Below, in pieces: positions 25,570-37,640 of a stretch of DNA of 64,000 bases (the first letter of the stretch is position 1; every line of letters starts with the position of its first letter). A program made the position numbers and the translations under genes. The notes beneath the pieces are model-generated. The model ran no database searches. It saw only the letters and a list, made by a program, of their open reading frames with translations, and had not been told where the DNA came from. This DNA comes from Strongylocentrotus droebachiensis (lineage: Eukaryota > Echinodermata > Echinoidea > Camarodonta > Strongylocentrotidae): contig JAVYIG010000405.1 of the NCBI GenBank assembly GCA_035222895.1, forward strand, positions 366,501 to 430,500. The letters run 5' to 3'.

Positions 25570-25735
25570 ACAATGATAATGATGTTAAAGATGATGATGA
25601 TGATAATAATAATAATATTAATCGTAATAATGATAATTTAATTTTTATGATAATAACAAATACATTAATAATAATGATATTAGGAATAACAGCAATAATA
25701 TGAAAATAAAATAACAATAATAATAATAATCCTAC
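25570..25735 (+). repeat. (ATG)n/(AAT)n trinucleotide-rich region
   Basis: GATGATGATG-type repeats pass into AATAATAAT-type repeats with interruptions. Confidence 0.85.
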
Positions 25736-26449
25736 ATTTTATTGCGTTATTTCTATAACGATTCTGAATTGGAATCACTTCTTATCTTTTAATTCCCCAC
25801 GTTTTTTCTTCATTCTAGGCATATGTCGACAATCACCTAACCATTCAGTAATGAAATAATCTGTTTATAAAATCTGAACTGATGTCGGTCAGTCCTTCGA
25901 TACAGCATCTATTCATGGGTTGACAATGTACTGGGATAGATTTATCTATGAGTTTGGTATCTTCAGTTAATCATGACAAAGATCTTGATAAAATAGAAGT
26001 GGCTGTTACAAGCTTAAATCGCCTTTTGGCTTTTGCAGGTCACCTTCCACCCTTATTTTCAAAGCCTAAAATCATTTAATATACTGCTAGAATAAGTGAC
26101 GTAATCTCTGACGCAAACTTTGGCTCCCCGATATCATTGTCATTCGATTTTCTCCGAAAAGGCCTTGCCTTGTAATAAGAGCCAACATAAACCCTTGAAA
26201 TTCCCATAAATTATATTTAGTTTAGCCTGACAGGAGCCAAATGAAGTGCCCGGACAAGGTACTCTCAGACACGGGAAAAACGCGGAAAATGCATAATGAA
26301 GACAAAAATGTCAAAATCTTTCCCAGGTCTCTCACTGCTTTACTTTTTTTCTAGTAATCTATGCTTTTTAGTTCTTACGTTAAAGCCACCAATCAACCCC
26401 CTTTTCCGTGTAATTTCCTTTCCTTTTCCCCTAACTCCCCCCTATCCCC
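25736..26449. other. unannotated sequence
   Basis: No gene-like structure. Frames beginning at 26296 and 26361 run into the following CT tract and are low-complexity. Confidence 0.5.
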
Positions 26450-26484
<35 letters not shown>

Positions 26485-26525
26485 ACACACACAATCTCTC
26501 TCTTTCTCTGTCTCTCTTTCTCTTT
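26450..26525 (+). repeat. (CT)n with embedded (CA)n
   Basis: A CT dinucleotide tract interrupted by a short CACACACA stretch near 26482-26491. Pyrimidine bias continues weakly to about 26760. Confidence 0.9.
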
Positions 26526-27176
26526 CCTTACAATTGCATGCTACTACTACTACTTCTCCCATTTTCGGGCCTTCCTCTTTCTCATTGTCTGCCTATCTCG
26601 AAAAATATCTATCGTTGGTCGTTGTCTTTTCATCTGCCGGTTTCTCTCGCTCAACCTACTGGTGCATAATTTCTGGTGCCTCTTTATCTCTTTCTCCCTC
26701 TGCCTTTGCCGGCTTTGTATGCCTATTTCTATCTCTTTTTTTTCTCTGTACATGTATATTGCTATCTATCACTATTTCTAGCTTCCCTTGTACCACGACG
26801 TAAAGGCTGAATGTTTCCTTCAGCGCAACGAGACAAAGGTCAATATTGTGAAGCTTGTAATTGGATTTAAGACTGCTGTGCGGCAGATTTTTGCCTTAAT
26901 ATGTCCCCAAGATTCAATCAAGCGCTCCAAAACAAGGTTTGCCCGGTCGGCGAAAGCGAAGGTCTAACGGGACAGTAAGGAGCAAAGTTCCTTTCGTATC
27001 CTTGGTTTTTAAATCAAGAGGTACCCTTACGCCCCTCTATTTTAGTCCACTCTACTCGTTAATAATATGATACGTACATTAGCCATTTTAGATTGCATCC
27101 AATGCTGAATAAAGAGACTCAAAAAGACATTAGTCCAACCAAGCATCGAAAGGAAAGGTCTATCTCAGCAAGAGGC

Positions 27177-27180
<4 letters not shown>
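26526..27180. other. unannotated sequence
   Basis: Pyrimidine-biased at first, then ordinary AT-rich sequence. No features found. Confidence 0.5.
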
Positions 27181-27214
<34 letters not shown>

Positions 27215-27215
27215 G
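27181..27215 (+). repeat. (GA)n microsatellite
   Basis: Fourteen near-perfect GA units, followed by a G-rich stretch (gggggtggtgg-like) to about 27255. Confidence 0.95.
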
Positions 27216-27949
27216 GGGGAGGGGTGTGATGGGGGTGGTGGTTAGAGGAGGGAGAGTATACCTAATCAAAATGCACAGAAAACATTTTAGGTTTAAAAGA
27301 TTCTGGACGTGTTTGTCCTTAATAAAGCAATTACCTATTGTCAAGAAAGAAAAAACCAATACATTCGTCTACAGTAGATGTGGAGTTAGTGCTGCCTAGA
27401 GAGAGTTTTACCCGATAAATACCCTCACACACTATGTGTGTCTCTCTCTCCATCTTTCTCTTTGTTCTCCGTTTCCCCTTCCCCGTACTTATTTCTTCTG
27501 TGTGCCATTTTGTTCCCTCTTTGGTTTCTGTTATATCGACAGCGTGGCATTGACGGTGGAATACATGAATAAAAGGTCGTTGGCGCCCAAGAAGGAAATC
27601 CCGTGACATCAATCTTTCTTGACCTATAGATGATATAAATGTCACAAAGCGATATACAGACCTTAATCAAATCTTGTGGTTTGACAGGTGTATTTGGACG
27701 ATGTCCTCCTCCACCTCCTCTCATCATCATCCTCCATCTTTCCTAGCATTATATATTAGTTCTATTTCGCTTGGATACGAACATCAAGAATTATGTAGTT
27801 CCACAATTAGTTTATTTAAATGGTTATTTAAACCATAGGCGTGATACAGGTATATTTGGTTCATAGTAAGACGTCCTCCATCAGTAGCATTATCTTTAAT
27901 TTTATATTTTAACTTGGGTTGAAACCTGAATTGAAAACGTCATCGGGCC

Positions 27950-28280
27950 TTATGAAGACCTCCTGATTTCAGTAAAAAGCGCAAACTGAAGTGGTACTGG
28001 CACGTCACACGATCATCTGGACTGGCCAAAACTATCCTAAAGGGAAAGGTACATGGAGGAAGACGAATAGGCAGACAGAAGAAATGATGGGAAGACAACA
28101 TCAAAGAATGGACTGGCCTTGACTGGAACATCACACGGCGGAAAGCTGAGAACCGCGAAGGAATGGAGGAAACTGGTTGTTAGATCTACAATGGTGCCCC
28201 AACGGTCAGCCAGACTACGGGACATATCAGATGATGACACATTACTTGATGACCATCTCGTCCAAGCAATCATCATTTAA
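27950..28280 (+). pseudogene. non-LTR retrotransposon ORF2 C-terminal fragment, broken
   Basis: The plus-strand frame through 27977 reads KWYWHVTRSSGLAKTILKG, then GGRRIGRQKK, an in-frame stop (tga where the family has Trp) and WEDNIKEWTGLD. This is the characteristic tail found after the reverse-transcriptase domain of many invertebrate LINE ORF2 proteins (WYGHVTRS...GRRRGRQKKRWEDNIKEWTGLDF). A frameshift follows near 28160, after which another frame gives WRKLVVRSTMVPQRSARLRD, also typical of this tail. The upstream RT and endonuclease parts are absent, so it is a 5'-truncated, inactivated copy. The LINE clade cannot be assigned from this tail alone. Confidence 0.85.
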
Positions 28281-28524
28281 ACGATATTATGCAATTTCCA
28301 AAAAACTAAGTAAAGAATAAGACTAAGTAAACCTGCAAATAAGCCATTTATAACCTCCTGGCGGAAGAAGATATCAGTTATAGGAAAAAATACTTTAGTC
28401 ATGATTTCAGAAGTGTTTGTTTACGGTTTTTAAAGTCGTAAATAAGAAAGATAAAAACAATTTAGCATTAAAATGTAACAAACAACGGATAACACTTTTG
28501 AATGTGTTAATGATCAACTTATTT

Positions 28525-28830
28525 ATGAAATGTGCCCAAACTAAACAAATATTGAATTTAAAGCGCAAATCAGTATGTTTGGTGAGTGTGCTGCGAGGGA
28601 ACGCAGCGACCCAGCCGACAACGGGTGGAGTCCAAGCTGGTGGATTTTAGGGCTTTTTAACGGCCAAGATGTGGCATTTTTAGCACCTTTTTTATTCTAA
28701 AATATCAATCATAATTTTTTATTGATGCGAACAAATTATTACAATTCTTGGGTTCAATTACACACCGGAAGTGAATTTATATGTATTTATTTTGGTGCAA
28801 ACACTGAAAATGTCAATTGGGCTAAACTAA
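28525..28830 (-). mobile_element. hAT-related fragment, inverted relative to the 50-kb copy
   Basis: This stretch is a diverged reverse-complement match to about 50560-50850 of the hAT element at 50358-50875. Shared landmarks are 'gcgagggaacgcagcgac' (versus cgagggagcgtagcgac), 'gggtggagtcc', 'ggtggattttagggcttttt', 'gatgtggcatttttagcacc' and 'attttggtgcaa'. It lacks the 15-bp hAT terminus at either end and lacks the hairpin in the middle (gggggcttcgccccc) seen in the 50-kb copy. No coding frame is retained. It is followed at about 28851 by a poly-A run. Confidence 0.75.
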
Positions 28831-28850
28831 GGATAAATATTTGTTTAATT

Positions 28851-28870
28851 AAAAAAAAAAAAAAAAAAAA
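28851..28870 (+). repeat. poly-A run
   Basis: About 19 consecutive A residues just downstream of the hAT-related fragment. It could be a retroposition tail or simple slippage. No clear source element precedes it. Confidence 0.8.
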
Positions 28871-31311
28871 GAGATGGCCTGGGTCTAGATGCTGAAAAAG
28901 ACCCGCACTCAGGCTGCTGACGATTATAAGAACTTATCGGATTGCTAACCACTGAGTACTAATGACAAACATGGGATTCATTCATCCATCCATAAGACTT
29001 TAACGCAGACCTTGAGATTAACCAGGACACCGAGGACAGAGTAATGGCTTCATATGAAACCAGCCAACAAAATAAAATAACGCCTTGCCAAAACCGCCAT
29101 CGTCTCCACCAGATTGTTTCTCTTTCCCAGTACATGTGTCCTTCGCCCACTCAACAAATGGATTGCCTGAAATTTGGTTAGCTTTTAGCTAATTGGTTTC
29201 GGCTATGAGAACGATCAAATCAGTCGGAAGAAGATGGCTGACCAACAGTGGTCCGATTGGCGGCGGACCACATTTGACTTGTACCAACGATCAACAGATT
29301 GATTGGAGGAATGACTTCTTCCAGACGACACCCACCCACCGCTTTTCCAAACTCCCTCGTGCCCTTCATGTCCGCTGCGTTTCCGGGCTGTAGTCACGAT
29401 CGCTGAAGACAACTTCACTTCGAAGGTGATGCTGGAATATTCAAGGCTGCTACTGTTGTTGAGTTTGTTTGCAAGTTTCTTTTGTTTTGTTTTGATCGGG
29501 TAATGCAAACTGTCGGTAAGGGAGAGAGTAATCAATGCTTGATGTCGATACACTGGTGATGTATAGGCTGGTGCTTGGAATAAGGAGGTTATATTATCTC
29601 TGTTGAGGAGAACGTATGTGTTTGCTTTCAATATCCTACGCAATAGAAATGTCTTTAGAAGCACCAGCGTCAGCATTAAGTGTTACTAATTGACAGATGT
29701 AAATATTTAATTTTCTTTCCTTTCAGCAACAAAATGTATTTGACACTATGTTATGCCTGTGTAACGATCAGTAGATGTGCTAAAAATAACGCAGCTAACT
29801 CCTCATGTTTTATTAAATAAAAAATTTAGCTGCAAAGGTATTTCGATTTATGTCGTATAATTTACATCAAAGTGAATATGGATTCTCATTTACCAATTTA
29901 AGCTAATGTATGTCTAATTTAGGAGTGCAATATTGCCTGACAGTGGGAGTAGTGTATCGAGGAAAAAAATACAATGCTGTGAAATAATTGTAACTAGAAG
30001 CGATACATTTGACTCATTCATTACAGTAACAAATCTGTAAATTATGGTTGCAAAGTTTACAAGTAATAAGCAGACAATACAGCATACAAACAATTTTGAT
30101 AAAACAGAGCTCATGGTCGCATTGAATTAAATGGTAATTCATAAATAAAATAAAAAATATATCACACTTAATAAATTGGGGACCATCCAATCTGCCACAT
30201 ATTTATATGAGCATAATTGTCCAATCAATATGACGGGAAAAAGTACGCTGTGACAAATTGTTTTTGCTTGAACCATACGTAAACAGGAGCTTTGTTCATT
30301 TGGTTTTGTGTTGTTGTTTTGTTTCTGTTGTTGTTGTTGTTGTTGGATACTTATATATCTATTGTATTTGAGCTTGCAGTCATTATCGAAACAATCAAGG
30401 GGAAGGTCTGCTAAACATCCTTGGATTGTATAAGCATTATCTTTTCCACTAAACGTTGAAATTAATTTCATGATTGATGAAATCACCCGACCATTGCGTA
30501 TTAAAAAAAATCATCCGCTTAGCGTCTGATTAATTTCAATGATCATGAATAGGCATGGTTTTGCAGATACCACTGATAAACATATCTTCAAATACGATTA
30601 CAGTGAACTGCTTTTAGACTCTTCAATGTTCTTCATTACTTGATTATTGTTAGAACCCCAATTGAATGTTATATTGTCGTAAAAATGAGCTCTAATATCC
30701 TGCAATTACCAATCAACTCGTGAGATGCGCCAAGATTAGTAACTACACGTGATATATTTAACCCAATTCATAATTATTTCCGGCCCATTCAGATCACTAT
30801 GATATCGTTTGTTTGGAATTATCAAAAAGAGAACTTACATGTAGTAAGTGCAATGTTTTATATTTCGCTTATAATTATTGTCAAGAAATAAGATCAAATT
30901 ATATGAATTTCTTCTTTAAAGTATTATCGTGTAAATACATGTTAATCAATTATAAACGTCAACGATACTTCAACGTGCTTGTTGACATTGCTTAAAAGAA
31001 CCATTTTTGTTATTCCTAGCATTAGTTTTGTAACGAAAATATTTGTCTACTGCCGCAACCAATTTCAATTATATCCGAATCTTTAAATACTGTATAATGT
31101 TGAAAAAAACACCGTCCTGATTAGTCCAGTGTTTGTTTGTTTTGGGTCAGAACAAGATTGGTAGTTTCCTCTTTACTATCCCGGGTTACTTTCATGTCCA
31201 AAGCAATACTAGATTGTGAGACCAGAAATTATACAAACATCAAATGGATGAATTAGAGTAGTTACATTCATGGTTTTTGAAAATGCGAAAACAAGGCAGA
31301 AATTTACTTAC
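28871..31311. other. unannotated sequence with a 153-codon minus-strand open frame
   Basis: The longest non-repetitive open frame in the window lies on the minus strand at 29215-29676 and begins with ATG. Its translation has no domain I recognise, and roughly one frame of this length is expected by chance in 64 kb of AT-rich DNA. A (TTG)n tract at about 30328-30345 gives a polyglutamine run in a minus-strand frame (30139-30486). No splice-supported exon seen. Confidence 0.45.
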
Positions 31312-31357
31312 TCTCAAGGCCTTCAAAGTTGATGTTAACTTCCAATCTTTCATGTAG
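31312..31357 (-). CDS. weak candidate internal exon (46 nt), function unknown
   Basis: On the minus strand this segment is preceded by an acceptor-like sequence (tttttctataaag) and followed directly by a consensus donor (gtaagt). In the phase starting at its first base it reads LHERLEVNINFEGLE plus one extra base, which has the look of real coding sequence. It lies about 0.5-0.8 kb downstream, in the minus direction, of the CpG/CCAAT patch at 31780-32160, so a minus-strand transcript is conceivable. No other exon can be joined with confidence, and short splice-flanked open segments arise by chance. Confidence 0.22.
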
Positions 31358-31779
31358 CTTTATAGAAAAACGTTGATGAAACCTGTCCAGTTGTATGTCA
31401 AATTAATAAAAGATGATTAAGGCGTTGATAAAAACGCTTATGAAGATAATTGCAATGTCTTCGTTAGTGTTCCGCAACTAATTACGTAATACTCGTCCAA
31501 AGATTGTCAGTTCAAATAGTTTGAAGCACCTGCAGAATAACTGATTGGATTATGAATGATTGGGCACCCCAGCAAAACCATTTTTGGCGGTCAAACGTTG
31601 ATGCAGAAGTCAATTATGTTGAAGACAAGCTCTTTTCAAACTAGTTTGCACAGAGGTTAGGTCCATAAATAAATCCAAGGTGCTTAATTGCACAATTGCA
31701 CAAAGCAGAATCTTTTCGATATACAAAGAGTTACAGATAGGTAATTGGTTGTCTTATATTGTGGAGATTCTAGATCCAG

Positions 31780-32160
31780 AAGTACGTCCCGTAATGCAAG
31801 CAAACTGTCTTTGGTAGAAAGTAAACCCTTTTCAGAAGCAAGAGTGGCTACGCGGTATGAGCTGGCGAGGCGCCATAATACAGCGACGAGTCCGCTATGC
31901 CAGTCCACGCACACACGCATCACACATGCGCTCTGTTATTGAAGAGGCGGTATGAGCGAAAGTGATGCGATACACACGAATTAGCCTGTATGCTTTGCGC
32001 GGTGGTCTCCCTGCGTATTGTGTGTGTATGAGTGCGGTGCTCTGAAAGAGTTTGGCGAGGTGGTCATGTGAGAAGGGGAAGCTAGCCAATCAGCTTGACT
32101 GAGACGAACTGGCTCATGAATATTAATATTTGCCCGCACTCACCTCTAACACAATAGAAC
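31780..32160. promoter_or_regulatory. CpG-enriched patch with CCAAT box, candidate promoter
   Basis: CpG dinucleotides are clearly denser here than in the surrounding AT-rich DNA (for example gctacgcggtatgagctggc, gaggcgcc, gcgcggtgg). At 32084-32093 the sequence agccaatcag matches the NF-Y (CCAAT) consensus, and nearby tcatgtga resembles an E-box. An ATG-initiated minus-strand frame runs through part of it (31684-31923, residues such as SEKGLLSTKDSLLALRDVLL). A plus-strand donor-like ggcg|gtatga occurs twice. Direction of transcription, if any, cannot be decided from sequence. Confidence 0.3.
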
Positions 32161-34259
32161 GCTTGTTGATCAAACCGTCACGCAGATACATCATTTGAAG
32201 TTAAATGTTGCCCGGAATGTTTTGTAATCTTCCTATGAATAAATTATATTTCTATTCACAGGGGATACATTATATCATTAAAAGTATAATAAAATTTAAA
32301 CATACGCTGCATCAATTTTCTCCACTAATAACGGTATGCACTTAAAGGGAAAGTTGGGTACTGGCTGAATACTAGTAATCTAATTACATTATGAACAAAA
32401 ACTGAAAAACTGGGAAGGGTTTATTACAGAGCAACATGCACTTCCAATGAACTGGAAATTTCAGGTGCATTTTTAATATGATTATTTCAATACCAATCCT
32501 TTTCATGTAAAATTAATACTAAGATATTCTTCTGCAAGTGAATATAAACAACGATGAACCTTACATTGTATTTTTAGCTTTTACCAGAAATCAACCTTAT
32601 CTCAAAGTGCATGCACTTCTGAAATTGTCACACCTTAATATGTCACACTGACATTCCATGCATATGATTGTTATTTTTTATGTCAGCCATGTCGTTCCAA
32701 GTTATAAGATTAAACACCGAACTTATGTTATTAATTTATTTTTGCATTGAAATAAAATTAAAAAACAAATTCTGATCTTACAATTATTAAATTGCTCTTC
32801 ATACATACAAACTAATAAACCCAAACACATCCTCTTCATGACTTCTCAATCGTGTCGATTGAGTTACGTGTATGTAGGATAAGATATGGGGATGATTAAA
32901 TAGATCCATGGAAATTGAACCTCATTCGATACCATCGCCTATACTAATAGCGTTCAGGTCAGGCATAACAACTCAATTTGACATGGAAGGTTAAGTAGAT
33001 AAAACAGTGACGATGATAACGAATAATGTTGTCATAATTGTGTTGTAATAGTTTGCTGACATTTAAATCCGTCCTATTACTGCAAAGTTTCAGCATGACA
33101 CCCGAAGGGGAGCTACTCCGGATGTGATTTAACGTGTAGGCAGATTATTATATCTTATTTGATTTTTTGTCTGCAACCCCAGGCTATCTCAGAAATGTTT
33201 GTCTTCAAATTAGTTATACCTTTAGATCGATGAACCGTTAGTTCAAAGAACGTTCGGCCAAGCTAAACGGTGATCTTTCAAGATAATGTTAATAGACTTC
33301 TTATCATTATTAATATGTCTGCTTTGCGCTTTTCTTTGGCTTTAATTTTTGTTATTGATTTGGTGAAAAATGCTTTTCTGAGTGTATCTATGACAGAAGC
33401 AGTTGCCTTTAATTGCCTGATGAGGAGAAGACATTTTACTGAATGCTTCATCATTGATATAACGATGGAGTTTCTTGGTTTCCAAATACAACATTTGAAC
33501 CTTGTCCAATTCTTCATTTTCTCGAAATTAATGTAAAACGAATTTAGGCTTTTGCATAATTGTTTACAATAATTGGTGTATTTTTCATTTGAATATTTTC
33601 ATGGAAGCTACATCAACAGCTAGACATGTGAGTGGTTCTGATTTAAAAGATTTCATGTCCATTTATTATCTCTACTTCTGGTTATTAAACACTATGTCTT
33701 TCTTTCTTCGCTTCTGCATTGAGACGTCTTCATTATACATGTCTGAGTCTAAAATGTTTTTTCTTTTTTTAACCATAAGCTAGTGTATTTAGAGGATTCA
33801 CAGACTTATAAATATGTATGACGTTGGCTTCTTTTTCCCGCCGACCAAAGTCTCGGATTTCAAACATCGATATGGGTCGGCGTCTGCCTAATTTCCTGAA
33901 ATTATTCCGTCAAAACCTTGCCAAAATTCCTAATTTCTAACAGCATTGAATCTGCAGGCGTAGAAAATTTGATGGTTGAGAAATACAAAGTGTCCATCAC
34001 AGACAAATATGGAGGAAAATGACGAGGTAAGGCGATCTGAAAAAATATATAAAGAGTGAGAACAAAAAAAGATCGAACGATGATGATAGATTGCCTTTTT
34101 AATATTCTGAAAACTATATATGGACATTTAGGGTTGGGAATTTTTAAACCTAAGCCACCTTGATCTTTTGACCTTCATCTGATCGCGTAAGCACTAACCT
34201 TCCCTTAGTGATGTTGGTCATACCGTTATTATTATTATTCACTATTGCTTGGTTTTGTT
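32161..34259. other. unannotated AT-rich sequence
   Basis: A 14-bp perfect palindrome, aagtgcatgcactt, lies near 32616-32629. Overlapping frames on both strands at 33270-33536 have no motif. No gene supported. Confidence 0.5.
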
Positions 34260-34275
34260 GGGGGGGGGGGGGGGG
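34260..34275 (+). repeat. poly-G run (16 G)
   Basis: Homopolymer G run preceded by an AT-rich (ATT)n-like stretch near 34224-34238. Confidence 0.95.
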
Positions 34276-36699
34276 TCTTAAAACAAGGAAATTATAGCAT
34301 ATTATTGCCCGAGCTTTGAGACCAACAAATATTCTTAAGGGAAAGAATGATAGGACGATAACCAACGAATCGTGATAAATGTTATCAAAACTTACACATG
34401 GTAAAAAGATCATAGTACTGATTACTGAGTTAGGAAACGGTGTGGTAATAACAGAACAAATATAGATTTAGAAAATGATCTAGTAGACGACATTGAACAA
34501 ATTGATCATTGATCGTATGTCTGTTTGTCAGCCACCCAAGTGTACATTATGTTCTCAACACATAGGAAACCAGGGCTCGCGTGTTGAATAATGTCATTAT
34601 CGATTAATGTTGGTAAAGCAAATTTGCCAGACATAATTACGACCAGATGATTTGTACAGTGCTATTGGCAAAATGAAAACAAGACGCTTTCTATGGATGC
34701 GCGCCGGTGAAAGTTTCATGGAGTTTCAACTCCATGGTCGGATGGTTGGGCGAAAGTTTGTCGAACAGCTTTGTTTGTCATGGGCACCTCCTCATTTTCT
34801 CAACAAATCCTAAACATACAAGATAGGTGTGACGTGGATTTATAAGTATAACGGTAAGTAGAAAAATCTTTGTTCAAACAAGCGTGGGGGAAATGTAAAA
34901 GGTCTTATAAACAATCCCTGCATTGGATCCGATTTGACTGAAAAATATTATGTTTTTCGTGGAATAAGCAATCACACTTACCAAAGAAGCATCCGTCTAC
35001 GAGAATGACTTCTGGAATGAACAACCGATTATGAATAACAATAAGACAATGCCATTAAATGAGTGCATGATAGATGAAGAGCTATGACTTATTATGACAT
35101 TTGTAGTTATAAAGCTCGCCTTTCACATCCCACGAGGATCATGTGGCGACATATCCCTGATGACATAATATGCCTTATCGCCACCCCCGCAACACTTTCA
35201 TATGTTTGTTCGATGACTTCACTTTTGCTACTGGCTGTTTTTAGTTTATGATTTCATATCCTTTTCCTGTCAATTCCCATTTTTGTTTTCTTCATTTAAA
35301 TGAGATGTTCAGGTATTCTGTGTATCATATTAATTGTTGTGTACTGAGAACCCTATCCACTCTGAAAACTAAAATGTGAGAAAGTCATTTAAAAGGGCAG
35401 AATAGTGATCATTTTTGCAAACGTCAGATGAAATTGTTTTTAAATGCTAGATCTAACCTTTATTAATCTACCTTTGTTAATCTACTATTTTGAAGAAAAA
35501 AATGTGGTCACTCCTCGATCTCTTTTATATGGATTAAACACTTCCGTTTTTTGAAATGTAACGTGACGATCTACTATCTATGTCAAATTTGTTTGTTTTC
35601 CTTTAGCGATTAGGGTTTCTTTTTAATTATCCCATACCCACCACTTTCATTAATAAATTCATTGTTTGAATTTACATGGTTACGATAGCCTCTTTTCAAT
35701 GCATAGGCTTTCAGTATAGCATCATATTTATGTTCTAACTTGACTAACAAGACAAATATTTAGAAAGATAGGGCAAAGGTTTGATAAATGAAATGTTCTC
35801 CCATTAAATGGGATAGCCGAACAATTTACTTAAGATTCGCATTGTCTACCATCTATCAAAATTAATTTGCAGCAATTGCAAAGAGGGTGAAGAAATTGAT
35901 GTGTAACACTAGATATCTAATCTAACTTGTTATTAACAGTTTATACCGAGAACACAAACGATTTCCTTCTTTCAGTTTAATGCATTGGTAGCCTTGGCAG
36001 ACGTTCGATGTCTCCTTCAATTACCTTCGAGTTAGCGATGTCCGACTTTATTTTAGCACGGATCAGTATAACATGATACTATCTTCAACGATGATTATTC
36101 AAACGAAATGCTGCAAGTGACAGTAGAAGAATACAGCTCGTAAGTTTCATGGTGTAATTTCCGAAATTTGAACATTTGTATTTTGTCTTTCTGTGTCAAA
36201 CATATTATGTTTTACCCATGGGCACGTATGCACTGGTGCCGATCGTATTTTAATGATCACAAATACCCACAAATTTGAATGAATAATGAATACTTCCATA
36301 TGATGTATGATATACAGGACATATCCCTTCAAATTTTGCAGTTTTTTTTACATAGAAAATGACAAGACATATATATCTGCTATTAAAAGACAAACTTTTG
36401 ACATTTTGTTTTTCTCTCTGAATAAATAAATCATATTTTGATTGCCGGGAAGTGTTACTTTTAAACAAAAATAAGGTGTCATTATAAAAATTGAATAATG
36501 ATGAATTTATAAATCTCGTTATGTGATCAGGATGTAAAATTTCTAAAGGTTACCAATACGAAGGTTGCTCACTTTTAAGCAAAGATTAGGTCATCAGGTG
36601 CAGAACTAATTAAGTCTAAAAAAAGAGTAAGTTCAAACAGAGACTATCCTTCTTTATAAGCCCGATCCAATGCATTAACGATTAATCAATGGTCTATAT
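34276..36699. other. unannotated AT-rich sequence with one possible microexon
   Basis: No gene-like frame. On the minus strand, 34982-35011 is a 30-nt segment bounded by a strong acceptor (ttgttcattccag) and a strong donor (g|gtaagtg). One phase reads VILVDGCFF. It cannot be joined in that phase to 31312-31357 without a stop, so it is reported only as a curiosity. Confidence 0.4.
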
Positions 36700-37640
36700 A
36701 TCATGCAGGTTTCACGAGGCCTTCTTTTGTTGACGCAGGACTGCGTTAGTGCCCGGTGCTGTTATTGACGCACTTTGTGAGAATCGAACGTATAGGGGTG
36801 AATGCAAACTAAACAGAGCAAATGTTGCTATACGTTCATGGCCCAACCACTGATTGTTTCCATAAGCTTGATTAGCGCAGGTAATATCGCAGTCGCAATG
36901 ACGGCTCGTGTGTGGAAGGCCTGCGCCAGTGTCTGGTCCTGTTCTTGAGGCACATTGTGAGAATGAAACGTATAGGGGTGAATGAAAACTAAATAGAGCG
37001 AATATTGCTATACGTTAATACTGGCTCATACATTAATTGTCTCTATAGGCTTGATAAGCGCAGGGAATATCGCAGTCACAACGACGGTTCGCGTGCAGAA
37101 GGACTGCGTCAGTGTCTGGTGCTGTTCTTGAGGCACCTTGTGAGAATGAAACGTATATTCGGTGATTGCAAACTAAACAGAGCGAAAAGTGCTTTACGTT
37201 AATGGCTCAAACACTGATTGTTTCCATAGGCCTGATTAGCGCAGGTAATATCGCAGTCGCAATGACGGCTCGCATGTAGAAGGACTGCGTCAGTGTCTGG
37301 TGCGATCTTTGACGCGCCCTACGAGAATGACATCGCATAAACAGTAAATGTAAGCTAAACAGAGCGAATATTGCTATACGTTAATGGCTCAAACACTGAT
37401 AGTTTTCATATAGGCTTGATTAGCGCAGGTAATATCGCAGTCGCAATGACGGATCGCGTGTAGAAGGACTGCGTCAGTGTCTGGTGCGGTCTTTGACACG
37501 CCCTGCGAGAACGACATCGCATAAACGGTAAATGCAAGCTAAACAGAGCGAATAGTGCTGTAAGTTAATGGTGCATGCACTGAAAAGTTTTCATAGGCTT
37601 CATTGGCGCAGGTAATGTCGCAGTAGAAATGACGGATCGT
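36700..37640 (+). repeat. tandem array of about five ~181-bp units
   Basis: The word ctgcgt(t/c)agtg or its variant recurs at 36741, 36921, 37104, 37285 and 37469, giving spacings of 180, 183, 181 and 184 bp. Each unit also carries gcgcaggtaatatcgcagtc, aaactaaacagagcgaat and gctatacgtt(a/c)atgg. The last unit breaks off near 37640 and the first begins near 36700. Units differ at a modest number of positions, so the array has drifted. A short open frame (37005-37202) is part of the repeat and not a gene. It could be a satellite remnant or the tandem core of a mobile element. Confidence 0.93.

Noticed and set aside
26296-26781. 161-codon plus-strand open frame rich in Leu/Ser/Phe that looks membrane-like
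   Set aside because: It spans a (CT)n tract and pyrimidine-rich DNA; hydrophobicity is a by-product of T/C-rich codons.
29215-29676. 153-codon minus-strand open frame starting with ATG
   Set aside because: No recognisable domain or splice context, and about one frame of this length is expected by chance in 64 kb of AT-rich DNA. Kept only as a note.
37005-37202. 65-codon open frame
   Set aside because: It lies wholly within the ~181-bp tandem array and is not preserved in the other units.
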